Source of the DNA: Aldersonia sp. NBC_00410
Lineage (GTDB): Bacteria; Actinomycetota; Actinomycetes; Mycobacteriales; Mycobacteriaceae
DNA: 64,000 bases
Assembly (NCBI RefSeq): GCF_026342035.1
Contig: NZ_JAPENM010000006.1
Span: forward strand, 186,001 to 250,000
Direction: 5' to 3'
Made by a program: the position numbers and the translations under genes. Positions 17,970 through 26,045 of this stretch are shown piece by piece (the first letter of the stretch is position 1; each line of letters begins with the position of its first letter). The notes under the pieces are model-generated. The model was not told where the DNA came from and made no database searches. It saw only the letters and a program-made list of their open reading frames with translations.

Positions 17970-18874
17970 TGACCTCCGTTGCGCTCTTCGAGACCACCGA
18001 TATCAGCACCTGGCTCCGATCGACGTTCCTCGAGATCGTCCTGGTCGTGCTGGGCGGCATCATCCTGGGAAGGGCCGCGGAGTACACCGGGCGGACGATC
18101 ACCGCTCGAATCGACCGCGATTTCCAGGACAGCGACGCCCTGGTGCGAAGCGAGGCGGCCAAGCATCGGCATGCGCTGACCCAGGTCCTCACCTGGGTGT
18201 TCAAGATCGTCATCTACTTCTTGGTCGCTCTTCAGGTGCTCGAGCTGACGGGTTTCAATCTGGCCGGGCTCACCGTCCCGGCGTCGGTCCTCGGTGCGGG
18301 ACTCGGCTTCGGCGCACAACGCATCGTGCAGGACATCCTGGCCGGATTCTTCATCATCACCGAACGCCAGTACGGCTACGGCGACACGGTGCACATCGTG
18401 GTGACGAGCGCGGTCGAGGCCGAGGGCACCGTGGAGGACGTCACGCTGCGGATCACCAAGGTGCGGTCCCCGGATGGTGAGGTCATCACGATCCCGAACG
18501 GCCAGATCATCAAGGTGGATAACCTGTCGAAGGACTGGGCCCGGGCAGCGGTCGACGTGCCGGTTCCGACCGGCGCCGATATCGGCCGCGTCAACGAGAT
18601 CCTGCACGAGGTCGGCGCGCGGGCTTATCAGGACCGCAAGATCAGCGCGCTGCTGCTCGACGAACCCACGGTGATGGGTGTCGAGAGCCTCGAGGTGGAC
18701 CGGGTCAACATCCGCATGGTGGCGCGCACGCTGCCGGGCAAGCAGTTCCAGGTCGGCCGGCTGCTGCGCGAGCGGATCGTGGCCGCGCTCGGCAAGGAGG
18801 GGATCGGGCTCGCCGCGCCGGTCGCCACCGAAAGTTTGAAGGCTCCCGCCGAGGTTGCCGGAGACGAAGAATGA
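17969..18874 (+). CDS. Mechanosensitive channel, MscS family
   Basis: The 301-residue membrane protein has three hydrophobic segments, with the pore-lining helix around LTVPASVLGAGLGFGAQRIVQDILAG (a Gly/Ala-rich TM3). The soluble beta domain follows (GDTVHIV, VEDVTLRITKVRSPDGEVITIPNGQI), typical of MscS, with the C-terminal alpha/beta part up to about residue 290. It provides turgor release under hypo-osmotic shock (family knowledge). The start overlaps the prfB stop (TGATG), and the stop overlaps the next gene's ATG. Confidence 0.92.
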   Translation: MTSVALFETTDISTWLRSTFLEIVLVVLGGIILGRAAEYTGRTITARIDRDFQDSDALVRSEAAKHRHALTQVLTWVFKIVIYFLVALQVLELTGFNLAGLTVPASVLGAGLGFGAQRIVQDILAGFFIITERQYGYGDTVHIVVTSAVEAEGTVEDVTLRITKVRSPDGEVITIPNGQIIKVDNLSKDWARAAVDVPVPTGADIGRVNEILHEVGARAYQDRKISALLLDEPTVMGVESLEVDRVNIRMVARTLPGKQFQVGRLLRERIVAALGKEGIGLAAPVATESLKAPAEVAGDEE

Positions 18875-19248
18875 ATCAGGTGCTCGAATCGCTGCGCGGG
18901 CTGCAGGTGCGGCGTTCCACGATCTGGCTCTGCGTCGCCTGGGTGGCGATCTTCGTCCTGTACCTGGGGGTCCGTCCGGAACCGGTCACCCCGCAGCAGC
19001 AGTCGACCGTGCCGGTGGTGCCGGCGACCCGTACACCCGTGCCGATCGAGACATACGCCCCGACGACCGAGCCGACCACCACGACCACGATCCCGCCGAC
19101 GAGCACGACGCCGTCGGGCGCATTGAACCGGACCTCGCCGTCGGCTACGACGACCACGCAGGTGATTCCACTGATCCCGAACGAGCTGATCCCACCCGGC
19201 TTGCTGCCGGCGCAACCCACACCGACCCCGACCGAGACGCCGCGCTGA
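18871..19248 (+). CDS. Membrane-anchored Thr/Pro-rich small protein
   Basis: The 125-residue product starts by ATGA overlap with mscS. It has one N-terminal membrane helix (about residues 17-32, [19 protein letters not shown]), followed by a long extracytoplasmic tail rich in Thr, Pro and Ser with TTTTT runs. No cysteine or catalytic motif is present. The tail resembles cell-wall-spanning linkers. A small gene occupies this position between mscS and ftsE in related actinobacteria, and it may act with the channel or with FtsEX. That role is inference. Confidence 0.75.
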   Translation: MNQVLESLRGLQVRRSTIWLCVAWVAIFVLYLGVRPEPVTPQQQSTVPVVPATRTPVPIETYAPTTEPTTTTTIPPTSTTPSGALNRTSPSATTTTQVIPLIPNELIPPGLLPAQPTPTPTETPR

Positions 19249-19312
19249 ACGCAACGCGGGCCATTGCGCAGGTCCCGGGCGTGGTTCGCGTCCGCCGCTA
19301 CACTGGCTCCCC

Positions 19313-20002
19313 GTGATCAGCGTCGAGAATGTCTCCAAGTCCTACAAGACCTCGACGAGACCCGCACTCGACAAGGTGAGCGTCGAGGTCGACAAGGGGG
19401 AATTCGTCTTCGTCATCGGGCCGTCCGGCTCCGGTAAGTCGACGTTCATGCGGCTGCTGCTCAAGGAGGAGGCACCGACCTCGGGGGAGATCCACGTGGC
19501 CGGTTTCCATGTCAACAAGCTGTCCGGACGCAAGGTGCCCAAACTGCGGCAGCGCATGGGATTCGTGTTCCAGGACTTCCGTTTGTTGCAGAAGAAGTCC
19601 GTCGAGCAGAACGTCGCCTTTGCCTTGGAAGTGATCGGTAAGCCGCGGTCGGTCATCGAACGCACGGTGCCCGAGGTGCTCGACCTCGTCGGCCTGGCCG
19701 GCAAGGCCGACCGCCTGCCGACCGAGCTTTCCGGCGGTGAGCAGCAGCGCGTCGCGATCGCCCGCGCGTTCGTCAACCGCCCGCTCGTGCTGCTCGCCGA
19801 CGAACCGACCGGCAACCTCGACCCGGATACCAGCGGCGACATCATGCTGCTGCTCGAACGCATCAACCGCACCGGCACGACCGTGCTGATGGCTACGCAC
19901 GACAACACGATCGTCGACGCGATGCGCAGGCGGGTGGTCGAACTCGATTCCGGACGAATCGTGCGTGACGAGTCGCGCGGCGTCTACGGGGTGGGTCGCT
20001 GA
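19313..20002 (+). CDS. ftsE: Cell-division ABC ATPase FtsE
   Basis: The 229-residue ATPase has Walker [10 protein letters not shown] (residues about 39-47), Q-loop VFQDFRLL, signature [14 protein letters not shown], Walker [12 protein letters not shown] and the H-loop ATHD. FtsE pairs with FtsX to control septal peptidoglycan hydrolases. The start is GTG 19313 ([12 protein letters not shown]). Its stop overlaps the ftsX ATG as TGATG, so the two are co-translated. Length and motif spacing are normal. Confidence 0.97.
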   Translation: MISVENVSKSYKTSTRPALDKVSVEVDKGEFVFVIGPSGSGKSTFMRLLLKEEAPTSGEIHVAGFHVNKLSGRKVPKLRQRMGFVFQDFRLLQKKSVEQNVAFALEVIGKPRSVIERTVPEVLDLVGLAGKADRLPTELSGGEQQRVAIARAFVNRPLVLLADEPTGNLDPDTSGDIMLLLERINRTGTTVLMATHDNTIVDAMRRRVVELDSGRIVRDESRGVYGVGR

Positions 20003-20907
20003 TGCGCGCGAGCTTCATCTTCGGCGAGGTCTTCGCCGGGCTGCGTCGCAACATCACCATGACCATCGCGATGGTGCTCACCACGGCCATCTCGCTCGGC
20101 CTCTTCGGCGGCGGACTGCTTGTGGTGCAGATGGCCGACAAGACCCAATCGATCTTTCTCGACCGCGTCGAGGTGCAGATCTACCTCACCAACGACGTCT
20201 CCGACTCCGACCCGGATTGCAGCGGAGACCTGTGCCGCAACATCCGGGCCGATCTGGAGTCCACGCCTGGCGTCGTCGGGGTGGAGTACCTGAGCAAGAA
20301 GGACGCCCTGGTCGACGCGCGCGAGCGGACGTTCAAGAACCAGCCGGAGTACGCCGACCTGATCAGCGACAACGCGCTGCCCGCGTCGATGAAGGTGAAG
20401 ATGAGCGACCCCGAGCGGTACGGCGTCATCTTCGATGCCTTCGAGCAACGCCCGGGCGTGGCGAGCATCCTCAACCAGAAGGACCTGGTCGACCGGCTGG
20501 TGAACGTGTTCAACGGCCTGCGCAACGCGGCCTTCGCGCTGGCCATCGTGCAGGCGTTCGCGGCACTGCTGCTGATCGCCAACATGGTGCAGATCGCCGC
20601 CTTCACCCGCCGTACCGAGGTCAGCATCATGCGTCTGGTCGGCGCGACCCGCTGGTACACGCAGTTGCCGTTCCTGCTCGAGGCGGTCGTCGCCGCGTTG
20701 CTCGGCGCGGTGCTCGCCGTAGTGGGACTCTTCGCGGCGCGCCCGCTGGTGATCGACGGGGTGCTCGGCGACCTGTACGACGTCAACGTGTTCGCCAAGA
20801 TCACTGCGAGCGACATCCTGACCGTGGCGCCGCTGGTCGTCCTCGTCGGCGTGGGCTTCGCCGCCATCACCGCCTACGTCACGCTCCGGGTGTACGTGCG
20901 GGAATAA
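20002..20907 (+). CDS. ftsX: Cell-division permease FtsX
   Basis: The 301-aa membrane protein has four segments: one near residues 18-40, then a large extracytoplasmic loop, then three C-terminal helices. The loop contains a Cys pair (DPDCSGDLCRNI) typical of actinobacterial FtsX. The FtsX-family tail has IANMVQIAAFTRRTEVSIMRLVGAT. It forms the transmembrane partner of FtsE and signals to peptidoglycan hydrolases outside the cell. A 193-bp gap with a double palindrome separates it from smpB. Confidence 0.96.
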   Translation: MRASFIFGEVFAGLRRNITMTIAMVLTTAISLGLFGGGLLVVQMADKTQSIFLDRVEVQIYLTNDVSDSDPDCSGDLCRNIRADLESTPGVVGVEYLSKKDALVDARERTFKNQPEYADLISDNALPASMKVKMSDPERYGVIFDAFEQRPGVASILNQKDLVDRLVNVFNGLRNAAFALAIVQAFAALLLIANMVQIAAFTRRTEVSIMRLVGATRWYTQLPFLLEAVVAALLGAVLAVVGLFAARPLVIDGVLGDLYDVNVFAKITASDILTVAPLVVLVGVGFAAITAYVTLRVYVRE

Positions 20908-20971
20908 TCCGCTTGCCCGGCGCGCTACCGTTTCGTTGGACCTGGCAACACGTTCGCCGCCGCCCCATCGT

Positions 20972-21028
20972 TCGACTGAACGGAACCGTTCAGTCGAATA
21001 GATCGACTGAACGGTTCCGTTCAGTCGA
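20972..21028. repeat. Nested double palindrome between ftsX and smpB
   Basis: Two 26-bp elements (20972-20997 and 21003-21028) are exact reverse complements of each other, separated by ATAGA. Each element is itself a palindrome with 12-bp arms, TCGACTGAACGG and its complement, around AA or TT. It could form a bidirectional hairpin at the end of ftsX or two adjacent dimeric operator sites. No T-tract follows, so a classic intrinsic terminator is not clear. It ends 72 bp before the smpB start. Confidence 0.85.
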
Positions 21029-21100
21029 TGGCGGCCCGACGGATTTGTTCGCGAACCGGTCCCTGAGTTGATCGATGAGCACGGAAGGAGGCGCGTCCGC

Positions 21101-21574
21101 GTGCAGGAAAAAGGCCGCAAGGTTATCGCGACCAACCGCAAGGCGCGCCACAACTACGCGATCCTCGAGACCTTCGAGGCGGGTATCGCGCTCGTCGGCA
21201 CCGAGGTGAAGAGCCTGCGCGAGGGTAAGGCATCCCTGGTGGACGCCTTCGCCACCGTGGACTACGGCGAGGTCTGGCTGCGCGGTCTGCACATTCCCGA
21301 GTACGGCCATGGCACTTGGACCAACCACGCGCCGCGGCGCACCCGCAAGCTGTTACTGCACCGGCGGGAGATCGAGCACCTCGTCGGCAAGTCCCGCGAG
21401 GGCAATCAGACGCTTGTGCCGCTGTCGATGTACTTCAGCGACGGCAAAGTGAAGATCGAGCTCGCGCTGGCCAAGGGCAAGCAGGACTACGACAAGCGCC
21501 AGGATCTGGCACGCCGCACTGCCGAACGTGAGGTCACCCGCGAACTCGGCCGCCGAGTGAAGGGAATGCGCTGA
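21101..21574 (+). CDS. smpB: SsrA-binding protein SmpB
   Basis: The 157-residue protein binds tmRNA and is required for trans-translation. Conserved segments are [51 protein letters not shown] and the basic C-terminal tail GRRVKGMR. The start is GTG 21101 behind GGAAGGAGG; the in-frame ATG at 21068 is possible but its ribosome site is poor. The tmRNA gene itself lies about 0.9 kb downstream, giving the usual smpB-ssrA linkage with an EamA gene between. Confidence 0.96.
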   Translation: MQEKGRKVIATNRKARHNYAILETFEAGIALVGTEVKSLREGKASLVDAFATVDYGEVWLRGLHIPEYGHGTWTNHAPRRTRKLLLHRREIEHLVGKSREGNQTLVPLSMYFSDGKVKIELALAKGKQDYDKRQDLARRTAEREVTRELGRRVKGMR

Positions 21575-21615
21575 CCTCCGTTCTGCTCGCTCTCGTTGCC
21601 GCGGTCGGATACGGG

Positions 21616-22434
21616 GTGAGTGATTTCGTGGGAGGCGTGGCGTCGCGCCGGGTGGCGGCGCTGCGCGTCGTCATCGTGTCCTATCCCGTTTCGGTGGCAA
21701 TCGTGCTCGCGCTCGCGCCGCTGTTCGGCGGTACCTTCGATCCGGCCTCGTTGGCCTGGGGTTTTGCGAGCGGTATTGCCAGCGCGGTGGCGGTGTGGTG
21801 GTTCTACCTGGCGCTGGCCGAGGGGCCGATGTCGGTGGTGTCGCCGCTGACCGCGATCCTGGTCGCCGGGATTCCGGTGCTGATCGGCCTGATGATGGGC
21901 GAGCGACCGGGCCTGCTGGCGTTGGTCGGTATCGCGCTTGCGCTGGTCGCGGTCGTGCTGGTGAGCCGAGAATCACCGGACAATCCGCTGTCCGAGTCGA
22001 CCGACGGGCAGCAGTTGCGATTCACCCGCCGGGTGGCGCTGCTGACGGTGGGTTCCGGTATTGCCTTCGCGTTCATGTTCGTGTTCCTGCACCAGGTCGG
22101 TGAGGGCACGGGGCTGTGGCCACTGGCCGCCTCGCGCCTCTCGGCGACCGCGGTGATCTGGGCCGTCGCGTTCGCCACCGCACAGTTCGTCGCGCCGCGC
22201 GGCCGCACGCTGCGGCTCGCGGTCTATATCGCTGTGCTCGACGTCATCGGCAATGCGGCGATGATGTTCGCCCTGCAGGGCTCGATGTTGTCGATGGTCA
22301 GCGTGCTCGGTTCGCTGTACCCGGCGGCGACGGTGCTGCTGGCCATGGTGGTGCTCGACGAACGCGTCGCGTCGCTGCAGAAGGTGGGGATGGCGGTCGC
22401 GCTCGGCGCGGTCGGCCTCATCGCGGTGAGTTGA
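21616..22434 (+). CDS. EamA/DMT-family transporter
   Basis: From GTG 21616 the product is 272 aa with about nine to ten hydrophobic segments arranged as two EamA repeats (the second begins near residue 140). A conserved-looking Glu/Pro phrase, LAEGPMSVVSPLTAI, lies in the first repeat. The frame continues upstream without stops to CTG 21571 ([15 protein letters not shown]), which would complete the first membrane helix. The true start may therefore be a non-standard CTG directly after the smpB stop. The substrate is unknown; such proteins often export metabolites or drugs. Confidence 0.85.
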   Translation: MSDFVGGVASRRVAALRVVIVSYPVSVAIVLALAPLFGGTFDPASLAWGFASGIASAVAVWWFYLALAEGPMSVVSPLTAILVAGIPVLIGLMMGERPGLLALVGIALALVAVVLVSRESPDNPLSESTDGQQLRFTRRVALLTVGSGIAFAFMFVFLHQVGEGTGLWPLAASRLSATAVIWAVAFATAQFVAPRGRTLRLAVYIAVLDVIGNAAMMFALQGSMLSMVSVLGSLYPAATVLLAMVVLDERVASLQKVGMAVALGAVGLIAVS

Positions 22435-22477
22435 GCAGCGTGGCGAAATCGGGATGATTTCGGTCGGTACGCGGAGT

Positions 22478-22483
22478 TATAGT
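22478..22483 (+). promoter_or_regulatory. -10 element of the ssrA promoter
   Basis: TATAGT sits 35 bp before the mature tmRNA 5' end. The -35 position (22455-22460, TGATTT) is weak. Between the promoter and the mature RNA lies a small hairpin, CCCGGC-AAGGT-GCCGGG (22490-22506), a likely precursor leader removed by RNase P. Confidence 0.55.
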
Positions 22484-22512
22484 GTGTAGCCCGGCAAGGT
22501 GCCGGGACGTAC

Positions 22513-22883
22513 GGGGCTGAACGGTTTCGACTGCGTACGTTGATTCAGGGGAAGCGTGTCGGTGCAGGCAAGAGACCACCGTAAGCGTCGTTGCAACCAA
22601 TTAAGCGCCGATTCCAATCAGCGCGACTACGCTCTCGCTGCCTAAGTAGCGAAGCGTGTCTGTCAGTCCGATCCCGCCCTCGGGTCGGGTACTGGCATCA
22701 GCTAGAGGGCTTTACCTACCGGCTCGGTCACGGAGTCGGATGGGACATCGAACAGTGACTGGGATCGTCATCCAAGCTTGTTCGCGGGACTTGGAGATCC
22801 AAGCAGAGACATAGCGAACTGCACACGGAGAAGCCCTGGAGATGCGGCGGAGGACCCGGGTTCGATTCCCGGCAGCTCCACCC
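22513..22883 (+). ncRNA. ssrA: tmRNA (transfer-messenger RNA)
   Basis: The 5' end GGGGCTGAACGGTTTCGACT is a typical tmRNA start. The 3' end carries the T-arm (GGGTTCGATTCCC) and the acceptor strand CAGCTCC, which pairs with GGGGCTG. The tag reading frame is 22607-22645, with resume codon GCC and peptide ADSNQRDYALAA before TAA, closely similar to the mycobacterial tag. Together with SmpB it rescues stalled ribosomes. The genome reads ACCC rather than ACCA after the acceptor stem, so the terminal A of CCA must be added, or the island junction has altered it. Confidence 0.97.
22857..22883 (+). other. Probable attL of the genomic island (ssrA 3' end)
   Basis: The T-arm and acceptor end of ssrA abuts a tyrosine integrase gene read in the same direction. 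This is the standard arrangement for islands and prophages that use tmRNA as the attachment site. The exact crossover core cannot be set without the second copy. No matching attR was found by eye within the window. Confidence 0.6.
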
Positions 22884-22891
22884 TAAAGAAG

Positions 22892-22925
22892 CAGGTCAGA
22901 GACACACTCTCTGGCCTGTTTTCTT
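22892..22925 (+). terminator. Intrinsic terminator behind ssrA
   Basis: CAGGTCAGAGA (22892-22902) pairs with TCTCTGGCCTG (22908-22918), with one G-U pair and a five-base loop, followed by TTTTCTTTT. The hairpin lies just after the island junction and so is supplied by the island. It ends the tmRNA transcript and insulates the integrase gene. Confidence 0.8.
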
Positions 22926-22969
22926 TTCCCATCAACATCTCATCAACATTCGTCTATTACGCTGCCGTC

Positions 22970-24097
22970 ATGGCCTCGCTTCGGAGCGGCACGCGCAAGG
23001 ACGGCAGCACCTACGTACAGGTGCTGTACCGGCTCGACGGGAAGCAGACTTCGACCTCGTTCGAGGACATGGCGTCGGCGGTGAAGTTCCAGAGTCTGGC
23101 CCGCAAGTTCGGACCGGCCAAGGCGCTGGAGGCCATCCGGACGGCTCCAGAGTTGTCTGCTACGACGGTTGAGGAGTGGCTAGATCACCACATCGCGCAC
23201 CTGACCGGAGTGCGGAAGTCGACCCTCTACGACTACCGGTGTTATGCGAAGAACGACATCGTTCCCGTCCTCGGCGACCTCCCGCTGACTGCGCTTTCGC
23301 GCGACGACATCGCCCGATGGACGCAGGTCTTGGCCGACAAGGGTGCGTCGGCCAAGACCATCGCGAACAAACACGGGTTCTTGTCCTCGGCGCTCAACGC
23401 TGCTGTTCGCGCGGGGCGCTTATCGGCCAACCCGGCAGCCGGTCAGCGTTTGCCGACGAGCGAGCGGCCCGACATGGTCTGTCTGACCCACGACGAGTTC
23501 GCCAAGTTACTCGCCGCGGTCACCGAGCCGTGGCGACCGCTCGTCGAGTTTCTCGTCGCCTCCGGCTGCCGCTGGGGTGAGGCCACGGCGCTGCGTCCGT
23601 CCGACGTAGACCGCGAGGCGGGCATCGTCCGGATCGCGCGGGCATGGAAGCGGACCTACGACCGGGGCGGCTACGAACTCGGACCGCCAAAGTCCAAGAA
23701 ATCCATCCGCACCATCAACATGCCCAAGTCCGTCCTGGACAAGCTCGACTACTCGGGCGACTGGCTGTTTGTGAACCGGGCCGGCCGACCAATCCGACAC
23801 AACGGGTTCCACGACCGGGTATGGCAACCCGCTATTGAGCGGGTGTGGCCCTCAGTCGATGCTGAAGGCAAGCCCATTGACAAGACCAAACTCGTCCGGC
23901 GCCCACGCGTCCACGATCTCAGGCACTCCTGCGCTTCGTGGCTGATCCAGGCCGGGGTGCCGTTGCCGGTGATCCAGGCGCACCTTGGTCACGAAAGTAT
24001 TCAGACCACCGTGTCGGTCTATGGCCACCTCGACCGGCGGTCGATGCAGGCTGTCGCCGAGGCGATGGACCAGGTCCTGGCAGGCGATCGCTCTTAG
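22970..24097 (+). CDS. int: Tyrosine site-specific integrase
   Basis: The 375-residue phage-type recombinase starts at ATG 22970 (MASLRSGTRK). It has an N-terminal arm-binding region, a core-binding SAM-like domain (about 62-155) and a catalytic domain (about 170-365). The catalytic residues are Arg201 (GCRWGEATAL), a Lys in the PPKSKKS beta-hairpin, His315 and Arg318 (HDLRHS), His341 (HLGHESIQTT) and the nucleophile Tyr351. All are intact, so the enzyme could be active. It lies 87 bp behind the tmRNA 3' end, consistent with integration into ssrA. Confidence 0.95.
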   Translation: MASLRSGTRKDGSTYVQVLYRLDGKQTSTSFEDMASAVKFQSLARKFGPAKALEAIRTAPELSATTVEEWLDHHIAHLTGVRKSTLYDYRCYAKNDIVPVLGDLPLTALSRDDIARWTQVLADKGASAKTIANKHGFLSSALNAAVRAGRLSANPAAGQRLPTSERPDMVCLTHDEFAKLLAAVTEPWRPLVEFLVASGCRWGEATALRPSDVDREAGIVRIARAWKRTYDRGGYELGPPKSKKSIRTINMPKSVLDKLDYSGDWLFVNRAGRPIRHNGFHDRVWQPAIERVWPSVDAEGKPIDKTKLVRRPRVHDLRHSCASWLIQAGVPLPVIQAHLGHESIQTTVSVYGHLDRRSMQAVAEAMDQVLAGDRS

Positions 24098-24168
24098 TCC
24101 TGAAAAAGGCTATAACTTCTCTGTAGGGTTAAATACCAACTGGCACAACAGAATTCCGCAGCCCATGG

Positions 24169-24197
24169 TTGACAGGCGCGCCGCCCCGCCATACCTT
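24169..24197 (+). promoter_or_regulatory. Sigma-70-like promoter of the first island operon
   Basis: TTGACA (24169-24174) and TACCTT (24192-24197) are separated by exactly 17 bp. Transcription from about 24204 would give a leader of roughly 160 nt before the 74-aa gene at 24363. Confidence 0.6.
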
Positions 24198-24362
24198 GGT
24201 AAGCGGAAACCCGGAACGGATTGCGTCAGACATCGCCGGGGGACCAGATCACTCGGGCTGACAAGTGCAGCGGGGCGCCGGGTGGCGTGATTCCAGCGAC
24301 CGGCACAGCAAATTACACCGCCATGTCTCTGTTTCTTTCACGCCGCCCGTGGAGGTTCCGCA

Positions 24363-24587
24363 ATGCCCAGCAAGGCAGCCTTCTACAAAGCCCGTTCAGC
24401 CGTCGGCAACCTCACCCAGAGCCGATCGGCTGACGACCCCGTCCTGATCGAGGCGCAGCGTCGGATGGCGGAGGAGTCCTTCCTGATCGCCGTCAGTAAG
24501 GCGATCGACAAAGCCCCTCCTGTCACGCCGGAGTTGCGCCGTCGTGTAGTCGACCTCCTCGCGGTTATTACCGGGGCTATCGCCTGA
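24363..24587 (+). CDS. Small island protein, 74 aa, paralogue of 45329-45547
   Basis: The soluble, alpha-helical small protein begins MPSKAAFYKARSAVGNLTQ. It aligns along its whole length with the 72-aa protein at 45329: both have an F-Y-(K/R)-x-R-x-x-V-G-x-LT-x-SR-x-x-DDP start, a MAEE centre and a KAPP-(V/L)-x-P-(E/Q)-x-R-x-R-V tail. Its stop overlaps the next gene's ATG (TGATG). No known domain is recognised. It appears to be a module marker that heads two operons in this island. Confidence 0.75.
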   Translation: MPSKAAFYKARSAVGNLTQSRSADDPVLIEAQRRMAEESFLIAVSKAIDKAPPVTPELRRRVVDLLAVITGAIA

Positions 24588-24850
24588 TGCCCGTCGCCGC
24601 TACGTACTCGATCGCCGAGGTCGCCGCCGTATTCGACTGCACCACACGTTGGCTCACCGAGCAGGTCCGCGCTGGCAGGTTCCCGGCCAAGAAAATCGGC
24701 AGACACTGGCGGTTGACAGAGCAAGATATCGCCGATGCGCTAGACGCTTGCGCGAACGACTTCCACTGTGCCCCATCTGATGTTGCCATGGTGACCGGTC
24801 TGACCCCGCGCAGCCGTAGGAAGGTGGCGGGACTGTGGCAGCCCCGGTGA
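24587..24850 (+). CDS. Excisionase-like MerR/HTH small protein
   Basis: The 87-residue protein reads YSIAEVAAVFDCTTRWLTEQVRAGRFPAKKIGRHWRLTEQDI, the pattern of helix-turn-helix excisionase proteins, in which a winged recognition helix and an arginine-bearing wing bind DNA. It overlaps the preceding gene. Its position near the integrase suggests a recombination directionality factor or an operon regulator. The ~30-residue tail is not assigned. Confidence 0.75.
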   Translation: MPVAATYSIAEVAAVFDCTTRWLTEQVRAGRFPAKKIGRHWRLTEQDIADALDACANDFHCAPSDVAMVTGLTPRSRRKVAGLWQPR

Positions 24851-24945
24851 CATAGCGGCGCAGCCGCTTCAATCAGCATTGTCGCCGCCTTATCGGGGGC
24901 GCCAGAATCCGAATCTCCTCAGCACCAACCGAAAGGATCACCTTG

Positions 24946-25188
24946 ATGGAATTTGGTGACGATGGGCCTCCCGACCTAGTCGGCCTTCGCGCGCAGCGCG
25001 AGGACCGCTTTGGTCGGGTCATCCCCACGCCGATCAAACCCGACATCGGCGACATGATCGAACAGATCAACACGGTCCGCCAGGAGGTCGAGGGCCGGCT
25101 CGGTTGGCTGGAAGGCGAATTCGGCCGCCTGACCACCGGCGATCTGTCTCTCCGAGGCTCCGCCGACCGATTCCATGGGGACTGGTGA
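24946..25188 (+). CDS. Hypothetical small protein, 80 aa
   Basis: ATG 24946 follows GAAAGGATCACC at good spacing. The protein is acidic and hydrophilic with a helical centre (DIGDMIEQINTVRQEVEGRLGWLEGEFG) that could form a coiled coil. No cysteine or catalytic motif is seen. It lies two bases before the 284-aa gene, so the two are probably translated together. The function is unknown. Confidence 0.55.
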   Translation: MEFGDDGPPDLVGLRAQREDRFGRVIPTPIKPDIGDMIEQINTVRQEVEGRLGWLEGEFGRLTTGDLSLRGSADRFHGDW

Positions 25189-25190
25189 CC

Positions 25191-26045
25191 ATGGCCGACA
25201 ACATAATTCCGATATTCGACGGTCAGGAGCGTCGACGCCGGCGGGCCATCGCTGAATTCCACGAACGCCGCGAAGCAATCGGGCGGCACAATGCGCGCTT
25301 ATACAACAGGCGGATCCCGCCGCCGCTGAATCCCTGCCATGCGGGCTGGGTCGCGCTGCTCATAGACGGCTACCGAGGGCTACTGCACAACACCCAGCGC
25401 GTGAACCAGACCCTCGCGGAGTTATCCGCGACGGGCAAGCTTCACACCTCGGCTATGCTTGCGCACCTCGGCGAGTTGTCCAGTGCCATCGATGCTGCGC
25501 TCGCAGCGGCCGAGGACTGGCGTCCGGGCGACGATTCCAAAGCCCTCACGCCCGAGCTGCATCGGATTGCGGACCACGCCAAGCACGTTTACGCCGTGGG
25601 GGCGCGCGACATCTCCGATCTGCAGTACATGCTCGAGCGGCTTGCTTACACGGGCTGCATCGACATCGAGGCGCACAACGAGCTGCAGCACACCGTCTGC
25701 TACGACCTCGGCGAGGCGATATACACAGCCACCACCTCTAACTTGCACGACGACGAGCTGTGGGATGGGGGATGGGACGGGGACGACGACACCTACTCGG
25801 ACGGACGGCAGGTGATGTCTAAGGTGTTTGTCCCCGACTGGGGCGAACTGTTCGAGCCTGTCCTTCGTCGCGACGAGATCAAGGTCTACGGCGATGGAGT
25901 GATCAGCGCCTTCCCGGAAGGCATGGTGTGTCAGATCGCTCCACCGAATCCGCAAGAGGACGAGTGCTGGCATCCGCAAGTCGAGATCAGCCTCGCCACG
26001 CTACTGCAACGCCCGTGGACGAACGTCGTGCGGGATGGCAAGTAG
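25191..26045 (+). CDS. Hypothetical protein, 284 aa
   Basis: ATG 25191 (MADNIIPIFDGQERRRRRAI) begins a soluble protein with a basic N-terminus, a helical middle (residues about 50-190) and an acidic Trp/Gly/Asp patch (DDELWDGGWDGDDDTYSDG, about 202-220). No recognised domain or membrane segment is present. It is the last gene of the first small operon behind the integrase. Use of an upstream in-frame start (25104) would overlap the previous gene and is less likely. Confidence 0.6.
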   Translation: MADNIIPIFDGQERRRRRAIAEFHERREAIGRHNARLYNRRIPPPLNPCHAGWVALLIDGYRGLLHNTQRVNQTLAELSATGKLHTSAMLAHLGELSSAIDAALAAAEDWRPGDDSKALTPELHRIADHAKHVYAVGARDISDLQYMLERLAYTGCIDIEAHNELQHTVCYDLGEAIYTATTSNLHDDELWDGGWDGDDDTYSDGRQVMSKVFVPDWGELFEPVLRRDEIKVYGDGVISAFPEGMVCQIAPPNPQEDECWHPQVEISLATLLQRPWTNVVRDGK

